Of a stretch of DNA of 64,000 nt, positions 36,247 to 47,848 are shown one piece after another. Position 1 is the stretch's first letter, and every line of letters starts with the position of its first letter. Made by a program: the position numbers and the translations under genes. Source of the DNA: Paratrimastix pyriformis (lineage: Eukaryota > Preaxostyla > Paratrimastigidae); assembly GCA_027972325.1 (NCBI GenBank), contig JAPMOS010000070.1:128466-192465 (forward strand), in the 5' to 3' direction. Below the pieces are notes generated by a model. The model saw only the letters and a list, made by a program, of their open reading frames with translations, had not been told where the DNA came from and did no database searches.

Positions 36247-39200
36247 ACCTACGGACCAGCGTGAGGTGGGGCATGGGTTCTTTCTCCAGACCGATGTCCC
36301 CTGTCTCCTCTCCAGGTATCGTTTGGGGCCTGTGGTCATCGATCCTTTACCTGCCTTCCGTCCGGCAACGGTTGGCCATCCGGTTCCACGCCTCTCGCCG
36401 ACTGGCGCTCGTGCCCCTCGCCTCGATGCCCTTCGATGTGCAGCGCAAGTGGTGGGAGGGCATCGTCGCCAAGGAGGGTCCGTCCGCTCCGCCCATGTGG
36501 GTCCGGGCAAGGGTACGGAAAAAAGGGCGAAGGGGAAGGGCGAAGCAGCGGTGCCCGAGAAACGTCTGAGTTGACATCATCTTGTTCCTTTCCTCGCCCA
36601 ACCAGCTGCCCGGATGGCGCCTTCCGTTGGCGGCGGCCTTCCACTCGCCGCCTCCGGCTCGACTCTCCCGCCCTCCGTTGAGGCACCATCTTCATCGCTC
36701 CCGACGAACGCCAAGCGTCCGCTACCCCAGGCCTGACTACGGGACCAGCCCAGAAGCAGCGCGCCCCGACCTCCGGCCGGCCTCTGGTTCTGGGGACCGA
36801 GCCGGGAAGAGCAGGTCCAACCCGAGGATGAGAGCATCTTCGCGGGCGCCAGTTATATCTCGCTGCCTCCGGCTCGGATGCTCTATTGGTGGCGGCTGGC
36901 GGGGCTTTTCATCGGAGCCGCCGCTTCTTCGTCCTGGTCCGGCGGTCCGTCGGTTGTAGCTGCTGTCGCCATCGTCCTTCTTCCTTCTGCTTCTGCGCAA
37001 CACACTCCTTCACCGCGGCGGCATCCCTCTCACTGCACTTTCACTGCGACGACCCCGCCGACAGGCTACCCAACCGTCGTTTGGCTGGCCCTCCTCGCGC
37101 TCGCAGCCTTCTTGGTGCGGAAGCTGACCATTGTGGTCCTCGCCCCCTACCTCGTCTTCCCAGCGGCCATCTGGCTCTTCCAGGTTTGCTTCCCCCGGGC
37201 CCCGTCATCCTCCTCCCCGGTCCCTCCGCCCTGTCGTTGTTAAATGAAACGCGTGCCCCTTCGTGCGGCGACAAGCTTTGATATGCTCGGTCTCTTTGGT
37301 GGTTTTCGCAGACGGACGTCCGGCTGGCGTGCTCGCTCCCGTTCGGGCTCTCCTGTGCCCTCTTTCCTTGCGCCCTTTGGGTGCGCACCTGGGGCGCCAA
37401 ACCACGCGCCCACCGCCTCATGGTCGGGCACTACGTCGGGTTGGGTCCGCGAGCCTTCCACCCCTTTTGAATTCTGTGGGGAAGACCGTCGTCGTCCGTC
37501 GCATTGTTGAGGGACTTGTGGCTCACTGCTGACTTTTCTCGGGGGGTTGGCTGATCGTCTCAATCGTGCGCAGGCGCTTTCTCGCTACCCCTCGCATGGC
37601 GCACGATCGGCGTTCTGCCCGCGGTGACCTTCCTGTGGCTCATCATCGTCCCCCTCATCTCAGACTGTCTGCCCCGCGCTGGTCTCGTCACTGCACACTC
37701 CATCTCTCTTGTGCCCTTCAGCCCGTTTGCCACGCGAGGTTGTCCTCTTTGCGGCCCTGTGCTACGGCCTGGTCATGTGCATTATCAATTCGTATGTCTG
37801 GTCGCTCTCCTTGTCGCTCTCCATCGGCCTGGGTCCGTCCCCGCTTTCTTCCCAACCCTTCATGACGATCCTCGACCTTGTTGAAGTTCTTGCCCTCTGG
37901 GGCACCTCGACACTCACGGCTGTCCTGCTCGCCACCCGCCGAGCCCTTGATCCACCGGCCCACCCTGGTTCGCCGCGAGCGGAAGATCGTCCGGCCGCTG
38001 CGCATCCTGGCTGGCATCCTGGCGGTGCTCTGCTTCGCGGCCGGGTCCTGCGGCCTGCTGGCTGTTCCCACACACGGGGTCGCGCCCATTGTCGCTTTCG
38101 CCACTGCTCTCTGTCCGTCGCCCACCTTTGCCCTCTCGACCGATCCATCATCACCGTTCTCCCCCTCCCGCCTTCCAGCCCTAGGCTGCCTGGCTGCCAT
38201 CCGAGGCTGGTCGCACGCTCTGCTGCTGGCCGCGTTGCCCTGCGCCATCGCCGCGGGTGTGGGGCTCGGTTGGGTTGGCCCTGCCACAACCGCTGGGGTT
38301 GCCCCCTGGTCACTCTTCGGCCTGCCCGCCCTTGGGGTGGCCCTCTGGGCCTGGGCAGGTCTGTCCGACTCTCGTGCGGTGGGCAGTAAAAAATGAGGGT
38401 TGTAAGGAGGAGGAGGAGACGTGAGGAAGGTGAGGGGCAGTGGGTGGGGAGTGCGAGCGTGTCCTCTCCGGTTTCGTTTTCACACCTGCATCGCCACCAT
38501 TCGCCCCTCCCAGTCTCCGCCATGGTCCTGACCCATCCGGCAGTGGTGCGTCGCATCCTCGCCCGCTCGGCGACTTTTTCCTTTCGCACTCTGTTCCGTG
38601 CCATCCCCGATGCGTTTTCGCGCGCCCCACCGCCATCCGCGCCGCAGCCGCCACAGCCGGACAAGTCTCTGGCCCCCCAAGGTGCCCCGCCGGCACCATC
38701 TCGGCCACTCTACGCCGTGCTGACCCCTGGCCACTTGGCCATGGCCCTGCTGTGCCGCTCCGCGGCCTTTTTGGTGCGGCTGGCTGGCCGCTGCTCTGGA
38801 TCGATATGACATGGGTCCGGATCGCCCCCCGCTGTATCACAGCCTTTACACTCACCGTCCCTTCGTTTTCTGCCCACAGGGCATCGCTACGATCGTTGGC
38901 ACGGGATTTTGGGTGGGCGCGCTGCTGACGTGGGAGGTTGTACTCCCTGCGGCGGCGGCGGTGCCCTTTCTCGCCCTGATGGGCTCCTGGGTCTGCTCTG
39001 CATGGGATACGCCCCGAGAGTGCCCTTCTTGTCCACCCCGCGGAGTTCCCATCCACGCCCGACCGCGCCCGACTGCCCTCTGAGCCACCGCCTGTCTCCT
39101 CTTGTCTAGGGCCTTTTCTCGGCTGTAGCCCCGTCGTCCGACGCTTGGGGCTGGGCGTCTCTTGTCCTCTTAATTCTGTGCTCGCTGTGCGCACCGTGCT

Positions 39201-40952
39201 TCGCCTTCGGAGGTCTGTCTGTCCAAACGCGTCCCATCATCCATCCTGACGCCGCCTATTCCTCCGTGCCCAGTCTTCCCACGGATCCGGATGTTCCCAA
39301 CTTCGGGCATCCACAACGAGCAGGCCGCCGATCTCTTCGTGCTCTGGGCTCTGGTGGGCATTCGCGCCTACACCGTCACTCGGGGTCCGTCCTGGGCCCG
39401 ACGTTCGCCTTTTGGATGTTCATTTTTTCCCCCTTGCAGGTTTCGCCCCACTGATTGTGGCCCTGCTCGTCGTTGGTGCGTCCTGGCACACCCGCGTGCC
39501 CTGGTTTCTCCTCTCAGGCCCAGCCCTTTTGGCCGTCTCTGCGCTGCCGCTGCATTGGGCCTTCGGCGACCCGGCCTGGGCTGGGTTCCCCTGGAGCGTC
39601 CGCTGGGTGACGGGTCTCCTGATGGCCTGTCTGGCCGTGGTCCTGTGGGCTGCCCTTCGGCCTCGCCCTGTGCGGCGCCTCACGTGCCCACACTGGGTTT
39701 TCATCCCGGTGACAAGCCTCGTTCAAGCCACACCGGTTGCTCGGCCAGCCACCAATGTCCCGGGTCTCTTCGTGATCCCCATCCCGCAGAGCGGTCCACC
39801 GGCAGCCCAGCCTCTGGCCCCCCTCCCGCCGCCTGAGAAGGACGCAGCGCTCTTCAGGGACCATTCGACCTCGTCCCTGGAGACCGGGTCAGCATCATCC
39901 CTGTCGATGGCCCTGCCCGGGGCGGCACACCTCTCCCCTCCCCTGGCCGACAGCAGCCCTTGGCCCGTACCCGCCGGCCCCAGCGAACCCTCCAACATCA
40001 GCACGGACGGCCTTGTTCTTCCCTTCGCCGAGCCCGAACACCCGGCTATGCCACCCATCCTGCTGCCCTCTGCAGGCCCCCAACCACTGTCCCCCTCCTT
40101 CCATTCATTGGCGACGGCCACTCGCCGGTTTGCGACCTTCCCTTCACGGGACTCGTGTTTCAGCCCCGATCCTGCGCCCTTGGCCCCCGCGGTCCTCAAC
40201 CGTCTGAGTGCTCGGTTCCCCCCGACTGCGCTGCCCTGGGGTTCGCTGGCGTCATCTCGGACCCCCCGATCTCCATCCGCTCCCTCCCTGGCGGACAGTT
40301 CCCTCTCACGCCGCAAGAGCATCTCCTCGCTGCCCCTCTCGGAGAGCTTCCACGAACCCATCTCTGAGGAGATGGCCAGTGGCGATGGGGCCACCGCTAT
40401 GGCAGTGCCGCCTGCTCGCCCACCGCGAGCCGGTGACGAAGGCAGCGAGATGAGTGATCTCGATGGGCCGGCCCCACCGCTTGCGCCAGCCACAGCGCCC
40501 ACCAGGTCGACGGCCCCCCCGCGGCGCCCCCGTGGCGGGTACAGACTGCAGGAACTCCAGCTCCCCGGCGGCGCCCAGCCCTCCGTCGCCGCTCTCCGAG
40601 ACCTCGAGTGATTCTTCGCTCACCCTCGATGCTGGCGAGGAACCAGGCACCCCCACGGCTGGTTTGGGGCCGGCTCGCCTGCAGCATCCCGTGCCCCGTC
40701 GGAGCGCACTCTACATGGCCCCAACGACAAAGAAGCCCAACCCGCCGCCGAGGCGGGCCCACCCGCACGCGGGCGAGTTTTCATTCTCTTCTCGACTTCT
40801 CAGTCCCCTTCGGCCCCTGTCGCCACCAGGCTGCAGGCGGAGACCCCCGGCGGCGGGAACCGGGCTGGGTATCTTGGCCCCAGTTTCGAGGGGCTTCCAC
40901 AGAAACTGCGCGACGTCTTCGCGTACTACCAATGGCTCTCGATCCGGTCAGC

Positions 40953-41190
40953 CCCCCCCCCCCCACACACACACACACATACACACACCACCACGTTACT
41001 TCGTTCCTTCTTTACTCGACACACACCACCACACACACACACACACCACCACACACACACACCACCACACACACACCACCACCACCCACCACCACCCACC
41101 ACCCGCCACCCGCCACAGCCACCAGCCACCACCACCAGCCACCAGCCACCGCCACCCGCCACCCGCCACCCGCCACCCTCCACCCTCCAC
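40953..41190 (+). repeat. C run, (CA)n and CCACCC repeats in copy B intron
   Basis: Counterpart of 29966-30335 in copy A, but with CA and CCACCACACA units and a non-repeat insert (TTACTTCGTTCC) that copy A lacks. Confidence 0.9.
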
Positions 41191-42127
41191 CAATCCATCT
41201 TTTGGCATCCCCTCCATCTCTGTGGTTGGCCGCCTCTCTGTCTCGCACATTCATCACTCCGCACCTCGACAGATCTGTCCTCGGCCGGCCGCTGCTCGAA
41301 GAGACCTTCCTTCATCTGGTCGATGTGGCCTGCTTCGTGCAACTGTCTGTGACCATCCCCCACTTCGTTCTCATCCACGTGATCTCCTCAGGTCTTGTGG
41401 CGTGGGCCTCATTGCATCGCACCCCGATGCCCTCTGGCTGACCCCTGCCGTCGTTTCCCTCGTTGGTCTGCCGCTTTTCTGGCAGCTCTTTCATTCACTT
41501 CCCCAGGGCTTCTCTTCGGCGTTTGGGGCCTTCTGCAACCCCGAGTGTGGTGGTACGTGGTCATGGGCGCGGCGACCATCGTGGGTGGTCTGTCACTCGA
41601 TTCTGCGCTTCTTCCCGACCGACTTTGTTCGATGCAGCCTGTTCGGCCTTCTTTGCCGTCGGGCTGCCGGCCAGTGTCATTGGTCCCACAGTCGGTTACG
41701 TGCTTGCTGCTGTCATGCTCGGTGTTGCACAATTCAGGTCTGCACCCTGGCCGCCCCCCCACTCTGATCTTGGCCGTCCTTTCCTCAGATTCCGATGGAG
41801 GCAGAGGCAGCGACCTCCTGCCCCTGTGGCCAGCCCTCCGCCTCCTCCGGCCAGTCCTCAACCCGTCTTGCCTCGCCCTCCTGCCGCCCCTTCCCCCCCG
41901 CGACTACCCCCCCTCCCCTCTCCCGACCTGCCTGAGCCGGGCGCGCCACGCGTTCCAGCGCATCTTCGTGAGGGCTTTTTTCCTCGGCTTCTGGGGTTCT
42001 TACGCCCCATTTATTTTGTTGCGTGGTTTTCCCTTCCCCTTTTTATGCTTATCTCGAATTCGTGTAGTCTCTCACGGTGGATTTTCCCCTTGAATGAGCT
42101 GATTGCACAACAGAGTCGCTCGCTCCC

Positions 42128-42451
42128 ATGAACTGATGAGTGGTAAAAAGAGCCCGATTTGCCGCAGCGATGGTCCACCGAGACCAGCCTCCGCACCGCG
42201 CCTGAGACTCGCATCGGCTCCCGTGGTGCGATCCCTCGACGGATCATTGGTTGCTCAGGAGTCTGCTTATGCTGATCCGTTGTTGCAAGAAGCACTCCTA
42301 TTTGTGATTCCTTCCTCTACTCATCCCGATCCCGACAACACGACGCATTCATCAAAAAAAACAAAACAAAAAGATCCTGTGCTTCTTGAACCGCCGTCAG
42401 CCGGACAGGGAGTTCCTCCTGGGTTCGGTCGTTCAGCGTGTCCGTGACAGC
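42128..42451. other. Region upstream of the SCLY-SelD gene
   Basis: Unique sequence between the end of duplication copy B and the SCLY ATG, with an A-rich tract at ~42353-42372. It probably holds the promoter and 5' UTR. No element was recognised. Confidence 0.4.
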
Positions 42452-45400
42452 ATGCAATTTCCGATCAACCTCGATTTGAACGCCACAACTCCTCTCGATC
42501 CGGAGGTCGCTGCGGCAATGCGCCCTTATTTGGACGTCGAGCTCTCTGGCGGAAACCCCTCTTCGACTCATGCTCTCGGGTCCGCCACGAAGCGTGCCGT
42601 GGAAAAAGCTCGTGCCCAGGTTTGTTTCATCTTGTTCCCGGCGTTTGCCATTATCGTCGTGCAGGTCGCTCGGCTCCTTCGTTGCGATCCTTCCGAGATC
42701 GTTTTCACGTCTGGTGGCTCGGAAGGGAATAACACCGCTATTCAAGGTGTTTTCCTTGCGAATCGAAAGAAGGGTAACCACATTATCACAAGCACCGTTG
42801 AACATCCTGCCGCGGCACAGGCATGCAAGTTTCTCGCCGAGTATTTCGGTGCACGGGTGACCTATGTCGAGTGCGATTCGCGGGGTGTGATCAAACTTGA
42901 AGAACTTGAACGTGCTATCACCCCCGAGACTGTTTTGATTACTGTGATGCATGGTCTGCCAAACGGACGGACGAGAACTGTCATCCCTCGCAGCCAACAA
43001 TGAAGTGGGCTCGATCCAGCCGATCTCCGAGATTGCTGCCATTGCTAAACGGCACGGTCTGTCTTTGGCCTACTCAAACACTCATCCCAGGTGACCTCCC
43101 GGCCCAGGGGTGACCTTCCACAGTGACGGTGCCCAAGCGGTTGGCAAGATCCCCACCGATGTCAAGGCCCTGGGGGTCGACCTCTACACGGTTCGCCTCC
43201 CAGCTCTCTTGGACCGAAGAGGACCGGACACATTGTTTATTTCATTTCTTCTTAGGTTGTGGGCCACAAGATGTTTGGGCCGAAGGGCGTGGGGTGCCTT
43301 TATATGCGAGCTGGTGTTGCCGTAACTCCGCTCATTCATGGTGCCTCCCACGAGTCGAATCGGGTCCGCTGCGTCCATTACTCGTGGCCTTGAATTCCCC
43401 TTCACCTCAGCGCGCCGGGACCGAAAATGTTCTAGGCCTTGTCGGCTTCGGCAAGGTCTCCTTTTTCCCCATCCATTCCGCCATGCCAGATGCCTTCGTC
43501 CCACCACCCAATCCCTTTTACGCTCCTTGGTAGGCGGCTGAACTCTGCGCCGAGCATCTGGATTCGTACATGCAAACCATGAAGGCATCACGCGACCGTC
43601 TCGCAGATGGTCTTCAGCGACTGATCCCCGCCGAAATGATGCGCGTTCACACGCCCCTCGGTCCGCAATTTCGGCCCTTGCACAGCCATAAGCTGTCACA
43701 CCACAGCACGTCAGCAGTTACTCACATCTGACCTTCACACTCTCCTAAATGAGAGACCGGGACCCTCCTCCTTGGGCTGGCAGCAGTCTCCTCGCCTTCC
43801 CATCCGTCCTCACCCTTGAACATTTTTTTTCTTTCCCAGAGTGCGCTCTTCCCAATACGCTCAGCATCGGTTTTGCGGGCCTCGAGGCGAGTACGTTGCT
43901 TTCTGAACTTGGTGACCGGGTGGCCTGCTCGGCAGGTGCTGCGTGCCACTCCGCTGGCGTAAGTCTGTTGCCTGGCGCCCGAAGAGTAACGCCGAGCACG
44001 CGCCTCATGCCATATTTCGATGCTCACTTTCGGTCGGGAGAGTCGGTGGATGCGCTCTGTTCGAACACACTTTTCACGTTTGCGCATCATTTCTCCCATC
44101 AAAGCCATTTCGAGCGTTTTGACTGCTATGAAGGTGCCTGTCCAATACGCCCTGGGCACCCTGCGCTTCTCCACCGGCCGGTCTGTCCCCCCCCCCCCCC
44201 CCCCCCCCCTCCTCTCGTTTTGCCTGTTAGACATCGGATCATGTAGAGCCAAGCCACTGACAGTTGAGGGGGAAAAGATCGAACATTGAAAACGAGAAAA
44301 CCACACAGACCACATCCCTCCCTCATCTCTCACTCTGGCACCCGAGTCGGTGGGGTCCGGCTTCTCGGGCCGGCGGCCTCGTGCTTTGAACTGTCACGGG
44401 CGCGGGGTTTGGGGGAGATCATTAATCGTCAAGGCGTCCACACGGTCCAGATCACCAACTGAGGGGAGATTCGAGGTTCATCGCGGAGTTTTTTGTTTTT
44501 TGGCACAGGTGGGACCTCATGTTTGATCAAACACACAGAAAAGGAGGATGAAATTGGATGGGGAAAAAAGAACAGGAACGGAATCAGAAAAAACCCATCA
44601 CACACCCAAAACCACACCCACACCCCCACAAGAGGCCTCAGCCGGCGGCGGCCACCCCACCCGGGAACCGTTGTCTGCGAGGAGAGTGGCATCCTGCGGG
44701 GGCTCCTTGGTCAGGGCGCGACAGGGACTTGGCCAGCTGAAGACCTCGGGCGGCCACTGCGGCGGCCGGGAGCGAGAACAGATGCTCGAATGATACTGGC
44801 TCGAACAATTTTGTTTGTGTGCGTGTATGTGCGTTCTCTTCAGGTACACCACCCTGCAGCAGGTCGATGCTGCTCTCGCCATCATCTCGGAAACCGTGCT
44901 CCGTCTTCTCCCGGAGAAAGAATCTGAGGTCGGGTCAAAAGGTCCGACTGAACCCCACAGATGAACCAGGCATTTACCATCGATTCAGAACCCATGGGAC
45001 CCGCCGACCTGGCCACCGTCAAGTTGACTCGGTTTACTCACGGCTTGGGGTGCGCTTGCAAACTCCGTCCCCAGTTGCTGGAGCAGATCGTGAGCAAGGT
45101 CCGCCCGCACTTCCCGGACGACTTATTCGCATCCCGCTGAAGCTTCCAAATTGGGGCGACCCGAGGCTTCTGGTCGGAACTGAGACCGGTGACGATGCTG
45201 CTGTCTACAAGGTAAAACCGGTGTTGCCGATCTCCTTTCACTCATCCTGCTCCTCTGGTAGCTCAACGACGAGCTTGCTCTCGTTTTGACAGATGATTTC
45301 TTCACACCCGTTGTTGACGATCCCTGGCACTTTGGCGCCATTGCGGCTGCAAACTCGATCAGTGACGTTTATGCGATGGGGGGTCAACCTCGCTGTGCCC

Positions 45401-46570
45401 TGAGTATTGTCGGATTCCCGAATCACCGCCTCCCGATCCAAAGTCCGCTCTCACCCGAGTTCGCCTCCTCTCAGGGGTCTTTGCGCTTTCTAGTTTTGGA
45501 GCAGATCATGCAAGGCGCCTCTGCGAAGGCTGCTGAAGCGGGCTGTCCAATTGTGGGTGGTCATACGATCAGCGATACTGAACCCAAGTTTGGCCTTGCG
45601 GTCCGTGCCGACCGTTTATGGGGCATTCCCGACCGTTTGTTGTGCACATTTCCTTTGGATGTAGGTTGTTGGGACGGTCCATCCGACTCGGTATGTGTCC
45701 AATTCCGGTGCCCAACCAGGCGATTGGCTGATTCTGACGAAGCCCCTCGGACTCGGGATTGCCTCCACGGCTATCAAGCGCGGCCTTGCGGATTCCTCCT
45801 TGATCCGGGATGCCACCCGAGTCTGCCGCTGTCCACCCTCAGTTGCCATCTCATGTTCGTTCAGGTGATGGAGACTCTGAACCGGGGTGCCTGCGAATCC
45901 ATGGTGGCGGTCGGCGTCCACTCGGCGACCGACGTGACTGGTTTTGGACTTCTGGGCCATCTGATGGGCATGACCCGCGTCCGCCTGGCTTTGAAGACTC
46001 TGATTAATTTGTACGCCATTTTCAGGGAAGCCATGTCGATTGTGATATCTACGCATCCAGTGTTCCGTTGATTCCCGGCGTGGAGGCTCTGGCCACCGCC
46101 GGCGCCATTCCGGGTCTGCTCAAAGTTGTCCCGTCCCTAATTGTTGGACAGGTGGGACTCTGAGCAATATGGATTATACTGCCCCGGCAATCGTTTGGGC
46201 CGAGGGCACTTCGCAACTGCAGCGCATTCTTTTCTGCGACGCGCAGACTTCGGGTTTGTTATGCGTACTCTTGTTCCCGTTAATCATGGTGTTAGGCGGT
46301 CTCCTGATTGCATGTCCGCCCGAGAATTTGGACGCCCTTCTGGCAAAGCTCCGTGAGCGTTTGTGTGGTCTTGAACAGCCTCAACCCAACGACATGGCAG
46401 CTCCGAACCAGCAGAAGCCGCATACAAGCGGGTCTGTTTTTTCTTTTCTTTGACCAAAGGCTGAGCCACGCCACAGGACCAAGGATGTACTCGCGGCTGC
46501 TTTGATTGGTCGGATCAGCGGTCATGGGAGCGGGATCATCAGGGTGCATCCGGGTCTTGTCCCCCAATAA
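42452..46570 (+). CDS. Bifunctional selenocysteine lyase - selenophosphate synthetase (SCLY-SelD fusion)
   Basis: One 20-exon gene from ATG 42452 to TAA 46568-46570. The SCLY half starts INLDLNATTPLDPEVAAAM, with HALGS, VFTSGGSEGNN, ITSTVEHPAAAQ, ANNEVGSIQPISEIA, FHSDGAQAVGK, the PLP-lysine motif VGHKMFGPKG, RAGTENVLGLVGFGKAAE and the catalytic-cysteine segment CSAGAACHSAG; it ends LRFSTGR-YTTLQQVDAALA. The SelD half has LTRFTHGLGCACK (Cys and Lys present, no Sec), TGDDAAVY, DDFFTPVVDDPWHFGAIAAA, SDVYAMGGQP, IVGGHTISDTEPKFGLA, TKPLGLGIAST, TDVTGFGLLGHLMGM, ILFCDAQTSG-G and ALIGRISGHG. A 47-nt intron (44942-44988, GTCCG...TTCAG) joins the halves in frame, linker EKESEVGSKEPMGPAD. SCLY releases selenide from selenocysteine; SelD makes selenophosphate with ATP. 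Without that splice the lyase stops at TGA 44962-44964. Confidence 0.88.
44181..44843 (+). other. 663-nt intron in the SCLY half, with poly-C
   Basis: Donor GTCTG after ACCGGCCG, acceptor CTTCAG before GTACACC; the join gives STGR-YTTLQQ, matching SCLY. It is about ten times longer than its neighbours. It starts with a run of about 22 C (44187-44208), and holds a stop-free stretch at 44343-44462 that matches nothing I know. Confidence 0.8.
44942..44988 (+). other. 47-nt intron that fuses SCLY to SelD
   Basis: Donor GTCCGACTGA after codon base G44941, acceptor CGATTCAG before A44989. Removing it gives SKEPMGPADLATVKL in frame with both conserved domains. Length and donor match the other introns of this gene. 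Retaining it stops the lyase at TGA 44962-44964, overlapping ATG 44961-44963, which is in the SelD frame. Confidence 0.75.
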
Positions 46571-47122
46571 CCACTGAAACTCCTTTTCCTGTTCGGAAAA
46601 AAATGACGCGGTTTTGGCCCAATCCTCCCTACGCGCAGCCTTCTTCGCGGGAGGGCGAGGCGAACAGCGAACGCGAACGGACGCAGGAGTGGGGTGTCTT
46701 GTTGTGAATTAGACGAGCAGACGGACTTGCCCGTGTGCTCCCGGAATAGGTGGAGTGATCTGAGCGGGTTTATCGAGCTGATGTCCGTGTGTGTGTGTGT
46801 GTGTGTCATACTATTCGACTGCCAGTAAACTGCGCGCAGAACACAGAAAACTGAAACAGAGGAAAATCCGTTAATCCGGTCGAAACCGGCGGGTAACATA
46901 CCGACCTACACCCCTTCAGGGGTAGGCGCACAGACGGCATGGCGAGAAGGAGAGAGACTGGAATATCGCCGTGATACAGAATCGTTCAAACACTTGACAG
47001 CAAACAGAACAGAAGGGACATCAAAAGAAAGAACGGGGCAGTAGGGGGACGAAGGGGTCCAACACTGAGACACGGGACAAAGAGGGACAATGAAAGGGGG
47101 CGAAGGAAGCAAACGATGACAG
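46571..47122. other. Intergenic region, no gene recognised
   Basis: Downstream of SCLY-SelD. A short (GT)10 run lies near 46790-46807. No conserved coding sequence was seen. Confidence 0.4.
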
Positions 47123-47848
47123 TTAGAACGAAAAATATTCCCGAACCCAGCCTGTGGGGGCGGCGGAACCCATCCACCATGACCTACCACCTCGGTAGGA
47201 CAGGCGTACTGGGCCCCTGATCCACCATCCCCACGGTCGATCCTCCCTTCCCAAAGGCCCACGGTTGGCAACAGGCGAGAGGTCGGAGTGGCTGATCTTC
47301 GGAGGCACGGCAGAAGCGGCATGGTCGGGCGCCGAGGTAGCACGAGCGGGCACAGCAGGCACAGCAGACAATGGAGACACACCAGCAGCAACAGAGACAA
47401 CAACCGGGGCAGCAACAGCGGCAGCAACAGGAACAAGAACAGGGGCAGGGGCAGGGGCAGGGGCAGGGGCAAGTGCAGGTGCAGGTGCAGGTGCAGGTGC
47501 AGGTGCTGTTGCCGGAGCATGAGCCGAAGTCGGAGCCGGAACAGGTGCCGGCTTGGCAAATGGGTTCGCCAAGGTGAGAGGTGCTCTTGGGACAGCGGAA
47601 GAGGCAAACGGATTGCTGGAAGAAGGGGAACGGGCTCTCTCCTTCTTCCCAGCGGGACGAGCGCCATCGATGATCGGGTGGCGAGTTCCACCTCCACCTC
47701 CAAGTTGCTTTGGACCACGGTAGGTAGTCTCCCCAACAGATAGGAGGACTCGTTCTGCTGGTTTGCGGTGTTGGTCCACTGACGAGCCGCGCGATGATTC
47801 TTGTGGCACGTGGCAGTCGAAAGTTCGCACATTCGATTGCTGGAACAA
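47123..47848 (-). CDS. Hypothetical Ala/Pro-repeat protein
   Basis: Minus-strand open frame, about 240 codons, ending VREYFSF at 47123. The first ~60 codons (DQHRKPAERVLLSVGETTY, GGTRHPIIDGARPAGKK, SSSNPFASS) look protein-like. They are followed by a low-complexity (AP)n region encoded by GGGGCA/GGTGCA hexamers at ~47440-47510. The frame opens with TTG, so the true start would be in an upstream exon or elsewhere. No family was recognised; it may be a real spliced gene or a chance frame through a repeat. Confidence 0.3.
   Translation of the reverse strand: MFQQSNVRTFDCHVPQESSRGSSVDQHRKPAERVLLSVGETTYRGPKQLGGGGGTRHPIIDGARPAGKKERARSPSSSNPFASSAVPRAPLTLANPFAKPAPVPAPTSAHAPATAPAPAPAPAPALAPAPAPAPAPVLVPVAAAVAAPVVVSVAAGVSPLSAVPAVPARATSAPDHAASAVPPKISHSDLSPVANRGPLGREDRPWGWWIRGPVRLSYRGGRSWWMGSAAPTGWVREYFSF

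Larger units (their letters stand above)
35935..42127 (+). pseudogene. Segmental duplication, copy B: 5'-truncated, frameshifted membrane-protein gene
   Basis: Near-identical to 24824-31265 but lacking all upstream exons, including the start. A 1-nt deletion near 38776 turns the copy-A reading FLVAAGWPLLWIDM into a shifted frame. A 2-nt deletion near 40580, in a C run, ends the long Ser/Pro exon at a stop at 40609. The C run near 41908 also differs by several bases. One intron acceptor is 12 bp longer (TTTTCTGCCCACAG near 38880). With no promoter-proximal part and several frameshifts it is probably dead, unless the differences are assembly errors. Confidence 0.8.

Noticed and set aside
34830-36569. 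579-codon plus-strand open frame
   Set aside because: It is the inverted NTPase fragment reading through a breakpoint into intron repeats of the duplicated membrane gene, with no start exon.
42131-42150. CTGATGAG as a hammerhead ribozyme core
   Set aside because: No matching CGAAA with flanking stems follows at the right distance.
44961-44964. ATGA overlap as proof of a bacterial operon or contamination
   Set aside because: Both halves are broken by many short spliceosomal introns like those of the neighbouring eukaryotic genes.
45045-45060. Selenocysteine codon in SelD
   Set aside because: The active-site codon is TGC (GLGCACK), so this is a Cys-type enzyme and no SECIS element is required.
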